A stretch of 64,000 nucleotides of DNA from Iningainema tapete BLCC-T55 (GTDB lineage Bacteria; Cyanobacteriota; Cyanobacteriia; Cyanobacteriales; Nostocaceae), in contig NZ_JACXAE010000126.1 in assembly GCF_014698965.1 (NCBI RefSeq), positions 186,001 through 250,000 on the forward strand, read 5' to 3'. Below are positions 58,843-64,000 of the stretch, piece after piece. Within the stretch, counting starts at the first letter, position 1. Every line of letters starts with the position of its first letter. The position numbers were made by a program, and so were the translations under genes. Under the pieces are notes generated by a model. That model ran no database searches and was not told the origin of the DNA. It saw only the letters and a program-made list of their open reading frames with translations.

Positions 58843-59955
58843 ATGAGCATTTTTCCTTCTTTGACCAGCAGATTGCGTCTACCTAAACTACTGATCTTTG
58901 TGGTTAGTATAGTTCTCGTTCTGGCTTTAAGTTCGTTATCAACTCCAAGTCAAACTCCTAAACGAGATAAGTTTCTCTGGCCGTTTGCATCGACATCAAT
59001 TTGGAACATGCCCATTGGTTCAAAAGCTCGTTACGTACCAGCGAACATCGCCAAGGCGAAACTAGCTGAAGCAGATCAAGAATATTTTTACAAACTGAAG
59101 CAAGGCGATCCGGAACGTCCAGTGATTGCGCCTGGTGCTTGGGGTGAAGGGCGCTGTACAGGCACTCAACCGATGGGAATTTCACTGCCCGTTCCAGACA
59201 ACTTAATTGTTCCAGATGCAACGAAAGTGCCATTCAGCACACCTAACAATGCATCAGCATTTCTCCTCCCGGACGGTAAAAACTTGGTACAGCTTTCACC
59301 TCTAGCTCGTTGTCAACCTGGAGGAGGAATTTATGGTTTCCGTTATTCTTCTCCAGCTGAGCCGGATGGATTTATTGACATTTACGGACCGGGAATTGGC
59401 GGAGCGCATTTTGGCTCTCGTCTTTCTTCGATTGGTGGCTCGATTCGCAAAGGGGAACTGATTGGCAAGCAGCCGATTCGTCACGCATTAAAAGTTGTGC
59501 TTTGGGGCGAAAAATATCTTTACTACTCTAAGTCGCTTCCCGGTTTTCGGTGGCCTGCAACTGGTGCTGATAACAATGCCGCCAACCAGTATCATGGTAA
59601 AAACCGCGCTCTTGTCCAAGGTTCCCTACTGGCAATTCCGCCAAAAATAACCGAAAGGAGTCTCAAGTTGCAAACGCCTGCGGGGAAAAAGTTGTTTTTT
59701 GCCTTGCAAAATTACGGTGCTTATGTTGTTGATGATGCGGGCTGGGACGCTCATTACTTTGGAGTAGAGAAAGGAGTTCTAGAAGAGTTTCGCGCCAAGT
59801 ACGGTTATAACTTCCAAAGTGTATCCAGTGGTCCATTCTATGAAGACTTTATGAAGCTATTTCAGGCGCTTTATGTTGTCGATAACAACGGACCGAACAG
59901 TATCGGTGGTGGTGGCAAACCTCGTCAGCCGTTAGCTCCACCCATTGGCAACTAA
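58843..59955 (+). CDS. Secreted protein of unknown function, tandem copy 1
   Basis: A 370-residue protein with a signal peptide or anchor (LPKLLIFVVSIVLVLALSSL). The mature part starts KFLWPFASTSIWNMPIGS, and other blocks are APGAWGEGRC, PFSTPNNASAFLLPDG, IYGPGIGGAHFGSRLSSIGG, IRHALKVVLWGEKYL, PGFRWPATGADN and NYGAYVVDDAGWD. It ends in a Gly/Pro-rich tail (GGGGKPRQPLAPPIGN). Two conserved cysteines (EGRC, LARC) may pair. Aromatic and Gly-rich blocks suggest a beta-sandwich envelope or carbohydrate-active protein, but I know no catalytic motif that fits. Two paralogues follow in tandem. Confidence 0.85.
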   Translation: MSIFPSLTSRLRLPKLLIFVVSIVLVLALSSLSTPSQTPKRDKFLWPFASTSIWNMPIGSKARYVPANIAKAKLAEADQEYFYKLKQGDPERPVIAPGAWGEGRCTGTQPMGISLPVPDNLIVPDATKVPFSTPNNASAFLLPDGKNLVQLSPLARCQPGGGIYGFRYSSPAEPDGFIDIYGPGIGGAHFGSRLSSIGGSIRKGELIGKQPIRHALKVVLWGEKYLYYSKSLPGFRWPATGADNNAANQYHGKNRALVQGSLLAIPPKITERSLKLQTPAGKKLFFALQNYGAYVVDDAGWDAHYFGVEKGVLEEFRAKYGYNFQSVSSGPFYEDFMKLFQALYVVDNNGPNSIGGGGKPRQPLAPPIGN

Positions 59956-60060
59956 CACAATAGTCAGAACTCATAAAGATGAGGAGAAATACTCAGTCTT
60001 GAGTGTTTAAGGAAAGAAACCGGGTTTATTAAGGTTCAGAGCCAAAAACCCGGTTTTTTG
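59956..60060 (+). terminator. Duplicated 3' region with Rho-independent terminator, copy 1
   Basis: The ~105 bp after the first paralogue match those after the second almost base for base. Within it AAACCGGGTTT (60017-60027) pairs with AAACCCGGTTT (60046-60056), followed by TTTG. The terminator was duplicated together with the gene. Confidence 0.85.
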
Positions 60061-60450
60061 CTTATGTATAAAAAAGACTTTATTTATTTATTTAATAATA
60101 CTATTGCCTGTTCATAAAGTAGGGCATTACGTATAGGAAAAATTCAACTTTTTTGAATATTTTTTCAAATATATAGGCTCTCCTATACTTGTGGTGGAAA
60201 ACTGCCTATTTACTGATAAATTTATAAAAAATCGGGGCTGAAACCATTGTTATATAAGGGTTTGATAAATAATTAGCTTTGCTTATCACCATAAGTTTAA
60301 GAGAACTAATATCTAAATACTCTCTTCCTTATTTACTTAATTTTAATTAGGATGAAACGAGCGATCGGCAACCCCTTCGTCATGAACCAGATCAAGAAAC
60401 AGCACTACCACTAGTCTCCAATCCAATCAGTAACACTTTGAGGCTTTTTC
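60061..60450. other. Intergenic region between tandem copies 1 and 2
   Basis: AT-rich. The 90 bp before 60451 (from GGATGAAACGAGCGATCGGC) are related to the leader of the third copy (GGATGATACAGGCGATCGGC), which suggests that promoter or leader was duplicated with the gene. No other feature is seen. Confidence 0.5.
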
Positions 60451-61560
60451 ATGACCATTTTTTCATTTTTAACCAGCCGTATGCGGCTACCTAAACTACT
60501 GATATTTGTAGCTGGTATAGTTCTGACTCTTTTTTTCAACAGTATCTCAACTCCCAGTCAAACCTTGACACGAGACAAGTTTCTTTGGCCATTTGCATCT
60601 ACATCGCCTTGGAATATGCCCATTGGTTCAGATGCACGATATATAGCAGCTAACATCGAAAAGGCGCAATATGCAGGAGCAGATCTAGAGTTCTTCTACA
60701 AGCTCAAACAAAGCGATCCGGAGCGTCCAGTTTATGCTCCTGGTGCATGGGGTGAGGGGCGTTGTAATGGGACACAATCTATGGGAATTTCACTGCCCTT
60801 TCCAGACAACATAATTGTTCCAGATGCAACGAAAGTGCCGTTCAGCACACCTAACAATGCTTCGGCATTTCTCATGCCAGACGGTAAAAGGTTAGTACAG
60901 CTTTCACCTCTGGCTCGTTGTCAACCTGGAGGTTCAATCTATGGTTTCCGTTATTCTTCTCCTACTGAGCCTGATGGAATGATTGATATTTACGGGGCGG
61001 GGATCGGCGGAGCGCATTTTGGTTCTCGTCTTTCTTCGATTGGTGGCTCGATTCGCAAAGGTGAACTGATTGGAAACAAGCCGATTCGTCACGCATTAAA
61101 AGTTCTAATTTGGGGGGAAAAATATCTTCACTATTCTAAGTCTATTCCCGGTTTCCGCTGGCCCGCAACAGGTGCGGATAACTATGCAGCCGATCACTAT
61201 CATGGTAAAAACCCTGCTCTTGTACAAGGTTCCCTACTGGCAATTCCTCCAAGCGAAACAGAAGCAAGTCTAAATTTAAAAACACCAGCTGCGAAAAAGC
61301 TGTTTCATGCCTTGCAAGATTACGGTGCTTACATTGTTGATGATGCATACTGGGACTGTCATTACTTCTCAATGGAAAAAGAAGCTCTTGAAGAGTTTCA
61401 GAACACCTACGGTTATGGTTTTCAGGACACAAGTGGAGAGTTCTACGAAGACTTTATGAAACTATTCCAAACACTCTACATTGTTGATAACAACGGATCG
61501 AACAGTATTGGTGGTGGTGGAACACCTCGTCAGCCTCTTGCTCCACCTATTGGCAACTAA
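60451..61560 (+). CDS. Secreted protein of unknown function, tandem copy 2
   Basis: A 369-residue paralogue with the same layout as its neighbours: signal segment LPKLLIFVAGIVLTLFFNSI, DKFLWPFASTSPWNMPIGSD, APGAWGEGRCNGTQSMGISL, GGAHFGSRLSSIGGSIRKGE, RHALKVLIWGEKYLHYSKSI, YGAYIVDDAYWDCHYFSMEK and the Gly/Pro tail. Differences cluster after residue 60 (an acidic or Ala-rich variable stretch) and near the C-terminal helix. The two cysteines are kept and a third (WDCHYF) is shared with copy 3 but not with copy 1. That makes copies 2 and 3 slightly closer to each other. Confidence 0.85.
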   Translation: MTIFSFLTSRMRLPKLLIFVAGIVLTLFFNSISTPSQTLTRDKFLWPFASTSPWNMPIGSDARYIAANIEKAQYAGADLEFFYKLKQSDPERPVYAPGAWGEGRCNGTQSMGISLPFPDNIIVPDATKVPFSTPNNASAFLMPDGKRLVQLSPLARCQPGGSIYGFRYSSPTEPDGMIDIYGAGIGGAHFGSRLSSIGGSIRKGELIGNKPIRHALKVLIWGEKYLHYSKSIPGFRWPATGADNYAADHYHGKNPALVQGSLLAIPPSETEASLNLKTPAAKKLFHALQDYGAYIVDDAYWDCHYFSMEKEALEEFQNTYGYGFQDTSGEFYEDFMKLFQTLYIVDNNGSNSIGGGGTPRQPLAPPIGN

Positions 61561-61666
61561 CACAATAGTCAGAACTCATAACTATGAGGAGAAATTCTCA
61601 GTCTTGAGTGTTTAAGGAAAGAAACCGGGTTTATTAAGGTTCAGAGCCAAAAACCCGGTTTTTTTG
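61561..61666 (+). terminator. Duplicated 3' region with Rho-independent terminator, copy 2
   Basis: Nearly identical to 59956-60060. Stem arms 61622-61632 and 61651-61661, followed by a long T run. No such region follows the third gene. Confidence 0.85.
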
Positions 61667-61915
61667 TTTTCGTATAAAAATAGTTTAGTTATATAGTTAA
61701 TTATACTGTTGCATATGCACAAAGTGCTGCAAATGTACTATAGGAAAAATTAAACTTTATTCAGCATGTTTTCAAAAATACAAATACTTACTACCGAATT
61801 TGCACAAATTTAACTAGGATGATACAGGCGATCGGCAACGCCTTCGTCTATTGAGATTAATCATCAGCACTATCGCTAGTCTCCAATCAGAGGACTACCT
61901 TGGAGTAGTTTTTAC
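61667..61915. other. Intergenic leader of tandem copy 3
   Basis: Non-coding. It contains GGCGATCGGCAACGCCTTCGTC and CTAGTCTCCAATCAGAGG, shared with the leader of copy 2. A promoter is expected but not identified. Confidence 0.5.
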
Positions 61916-63025
61916 ATGACTATTTTTTCTTTTTTAACCAGCCGTGTGCGACTACCTAGTTTACTTGTGTTTGTGGTTGGGATAGTTCTGGCTCTTGTTT
62001 TCCACAGTACCGCAACTCCCAGTCAAACTCTTACAAGAGACAAGTTTCTCTGGCCATTTGCATCAACATCAATTTGGAACATGCCCATTGGTTCAGAAGC
62101 TGATTACATACCAGCGAACATCCAAAAAGCGCGACATGCATGCGCTGATCCAGAGTACTTCTTCAAGCTAACTGGAGACAATCCACTTCGTGAAGTGTAT
62201 GCGCCTGGTGCCTGGGGTGAAGGGCGCTGTACAGGCACACATTCTATGGGAATTTCACTGCCCATTCCGGACAACTTAATTGTTCCCGATGCAACAAATG
62301 AGCCATTCAGCACTCCTAACAATGCTTCGGCATTTCTCCTGCCAGACGGTAGAAACTTAGTACAGCTTTCACCTCTAGCGCGTTGTAAACATGGAGATTC
62401 AATCTATGGTTTCCGTTATTCTTCTCCAGCTGAGCCTGATGGAATGATTGACATTTACGGAGCGGGAATCGGTGGAGCGCATTTTGGCTCTCGTCTTTCT
62501 TCGATTGGTGGTTCGATTCGCAAAGGAGAACTCACAGGCAATCTGCCGATTCGTCATGCATTAAAAGTTGTGCTTTGGGGCGAAAAATATCTTTACTACT
62601 CTAAGTCAATTCCCGGTTTCCGTTGGCCTGCAACTGGTGCTGATAACAATGCAGCTAATCAATATTTTGGTGAAAACCCTGCTCTTGTCCAAGGTACTCT
62701 ACTAGCAATTCCGCCGAATATAACCGAAACAAGGCTAGAGTTGCAAACACCTGCCGGGAAAAAGTTGTTTCATGCCTTACAAGATTACGGTGCTTATGTC
62801 GTTGATGATGCAGGTTGGGATTGTCATTACTTTGCACTGGAAAAAGAAGCGATTGAAGAGTTTCGAGACACCTACGGTTATGACTTTGAGCAAACAAGAG
62901 GAGAGTTCTACGAAGACTTTATGAAACTTTTCCAAGCTCTCTACATTGTGAACAATAACGAACCAAACAGTATCGGTGGTGGTGGAACTCTCCGTGCGCC
63001 TCTAGCTCCACCAATTGGTAACTAA
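61916..63025 (+). CDS. Secreted protein of unknown function, tandem copy 3
   Basis: A 369-residue paralogue. The signal segment is LPSLLVFVVGIVLALVFHST and the mature blocks are DKFLWPFASTSIWNMPIGSE, APGAWGEGRCTGTHSMGISL, GGAHFGSRLSSIGGSIRKGE, RHALKVVLWGEKYLYYSKSI and YGAYVVDDAGWDCHYFALEK. The variable stretch after residue 65 (HACADPEYFFKLTGDNPLRE) has an extra cysteine. The C-terminal tail reads GGGGTLRAPLAPPIGN. It is followed by an interspersed hairpin in place of the terminator found after copies 1 and 2, and then by a convergent glf gene. Confidence 0.85.
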   Translation: MTIFSFLTSRVRLPSLLVFVVGIVLALVFHSTATPSQTLTRDKFLWPFASTSIWNMPIGSEADYIPANIQKARHACADPEYFFKLTGDNPLREVYAPGAWGEGRCTGTHSMGISLPIPDNLIVPDATNEPFSTPNNASAFLLPDGRNLVQLSPLARCKHGDSIYGFRYSSPAEPDGMIDIYGAGIGGAHFGSRLSSIGGSIRKGELTGNLPIRHALKVVLWGEKYLYYSKSIPGFRWPATGADNNAANQYFGENPALVQGTLLAIPPNITETRLELQTPAGKKLFHALQDYGAYVVDDAGWDCHYFALEKEAIEEFRDTYGYDFEQTRGEFYEDFMKLFQALYIVNNNEPNSIGGGGTLRAPLAPPIGN

Positions 63026-63054
63026 GGGTATTTAGACATAGGCGTGAAAAATAA

Positions 63055-63084
63055 TGTAGAGACGTTTCATGGAACGTCTCTACA
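63055..63084. repeat. Interspersed hairpin, TAGAGACG family
   Basis: TGTAGAGACGTTTC and GAACGTCTCTACA form a near-perfect stem around CATG. It lies between the third secreted gene and the convergent glf gene, where it may act as a bidirectional terminator. Confidence 0.85.
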
Positions 63085-63113
63085 AGGATTGGTTGTGCAA
63101 TCCCGTCTCCCTT

Positions 63114-64000
63114 TTACTGCGCTACTTCCTTCTCAAACAAACTCAAAGCTCGTAATGCTGCTTGATCCATGTCATAGTATTTATATTCAGCCAGCCTGCC
63201 AGCAAAGACTACTGAACCCCGAAGCTTGTCAACCTCTTTAAGATATAGATCGTAACGCTCACGATTTTCTTCACGCGGGACAGGGTAATAAGGATCATTT
63301 TTCCCTGGTACGTAAGCTTGGGGGTACTCCATTACCAATGTGGTTTTAGGTAAAGTTTGCCCAGATAAATACTTTTGTTCAGTGATACGGGTAATATCGT
63401 AATCGTTAGGGTAGTTTACTGTACCTACTTCCTGGTAATGCTCCTGATCCAAAGTTTGGAACTCAAAGCGTATGCTCCGGTAAGGTAGTTCACCATACAT
63501 ATAGTCAAAGAAAGTATCAATTGGACCTGTATAAACCATGCGGTTGAATGTAATGTCGTTGATAACTTCCCGATAATCTGCATTTAGGAGTATCTTTATA
63601 TTTGGGTGAGACAGCATCCGGCGAAACATTTCAGTATAGCCGTATTTTGGCATTGCCTGATAAGGATCTTGGAAGTAGCGATTATCTCGGCTAATGTAGA
63701 CTGGAACCCGCCCTGTGACTCCACGATCTAAATCTTCTGGTTTAAGTTCCCACTGTTTAGCGGTGTAGCGAACGAATACGTTGTCATATATATAGTTAGC
63801 TAAAAACTCTAAATCTCCACTGGCGCTTTCTCGCAACTTGAGAATTGGAACTTTGACGCCAAAGCCAAAATGTTCTAAAAGCTGTTCTTCTAACTTTTCT
63901 GCGTAGCGGGGTGGAAATAGCGCGTAGAGTGAATTGATATTGAATGGGATCGGAACTTTTTTTCCTTCTACTACACCAAGCACATGATGGAAATAATGAC
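63114..64000 (-). CDS. glf: UDP-galactopyranose mutase, N-terminus beyond window edge
   Basis: The frame runs from the right edge to a stop at 63114 (at least 295 codons). Visible blocks: GKKVPIPFNINSLYALFPPR, YTAKQWELKPEDLDRGVTGR, PVYISRDNRYFQDPYQAMPK, IKILLNADYREV, FDYMYGELPYRSIRFEFQTL and FAGRLAEYKYYDMDQAALRA. These are the substrate and C-terminal FAD parts of the mutase. The FAD-binding N-terminus lies outside. It makes UDP-galactofuranose. It differs clearly from the mutase half of the fusion at 26640 (e.g. YISRDNRYF against RTNRDNRYF, and longer loops), so the two are old paralogues or have different origins. Confidence 0.92.
   Translation of the reverse strand, partial: HYFHHVLGVVEGKKVPIPFNINSLYALFPPRYAEKLEEQLLEHFGFGVKVPILKLRESASGDLEFLANYIYDNVFVRYTAKQWELKPEDLDRGVTGRVPVYISRDNRYFQDPYQAMPKYGYTEMFRRMLSHPNIKILLNADYREVINDITFNRMVYTGPIDTFFDYMYGELPYRSIRFEFQTLDQEHYQEVGTVNYPNDYDITRITEQKYLSGQTLPKTTLVMEYPQAYVPGKNDPYYPVPREENRERYDLYLKEVDKLRGSVVFAGRLAEYKYYDMDQAALRALSLFEKEVAQ

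Noticed and set aside
1-64000. CRISPR array or phage region
   Set aside because: No regularly spaced repeats, cas-like proteins, integrase, capsid or terminase genes were seen; the repeats present are palindromic and dispersed or 7-bp tandem units.

Overview
The window looks like chromosomal DNA of a cyanobacterium of the heterocystous or Chroococcidiopsis type. The evidence is a high light-inducible protein, GCGATCGC (HIP1) octamers such as the one at 15532-15539, heptanucleotide tandem repeats (29151-29213, 31451-31480), several families of interspersed palindromes, an intein-bearing dnaB next to rplI, and many protein families that I associate with Nostoc-like genomes. No rRNA, tRNA, CRISPR array, integrase or complete insertion sequence was found.

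Layout. 1-4405: a CheB-CheR fusion (cut by the left edge), a free CheR and a free CheB, with no receptor or CheA. A small unknown gene bracketed by 16-bp direct repeats sits between the last two. 4553-5267: a frameshifted HNH nuclease gene and its small partner. 5683-10823: housekeeping genes (phasin-like protein, FKBP isomerase, dnaB with a 416-residue intein in the P-loop, rplI, gloB). 11170-22610: a glycan island with two fucosyltransferase-like enzymes, two GT4 enzymes, four GT-A-fold transferases and an ABC exporter that carries a duplicated HisKA-like tail. 22868-25424: a transglutaminase-like protein and an MFS transporter. 26640-32479: three sugar-nucleotide genes, namely a glycosyltransferase/UDP-galactopyranose mutase fusion, a GH1/RmlD fusion and galE. 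32622-34571: an APC-type permease interrupted by one in-frame TGA.

34588-40327 holds small signalling and stress genes: two single receivers (one lacking the phospho-acceptor Asp), a GDSL hydrolase, a DUF4383 protein and an HLIP. It also holds several strong terminators with no matching upstream gene. 39263-46626 (minus strand) is a galactoside-utilisation operon: GH2 glycosidase, galT, MFS transporter, a degenerate M24 protein and galK. With galE upstream, all Leloir enzymes from galactose to UDP-sugars are in the window. 47179-58421 contains a zinc-ribbon protein, hflX interrupted in frame by a palindromic repeat, a four-gene operon (ATP-grasp ligase, isoaspartyl peptidase, hemerythrin-like protein, membrane protein), a hybrid histidine kinase, another glycosyltransferase, a membrane protein and an ABC1 kinase. 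58843-63025 is a tandem triplication of a secreted protein of unknown function, followed by a second UDP-galactopyranose mutase cut by the right edge.

Taken together, much of the window serves surface-glycan metabolism: making UDP-galactose, UDP-galactofuranose and possibly deoxysugars, building and exporting glycans, and recovering galactose. The best candidates for new biology are the ATP-grasp/isoaspartyl-peptidase/hemerythrin operon, the ABC-HisKA fusion, the triplicated secreted family, the repeat-flanked orphan gene at 2670-3332 and the orphan terminators. Interspersed repeats have also entered reading frames (hflX, the ATP-grasp gene, the GH1/RmlD linker).
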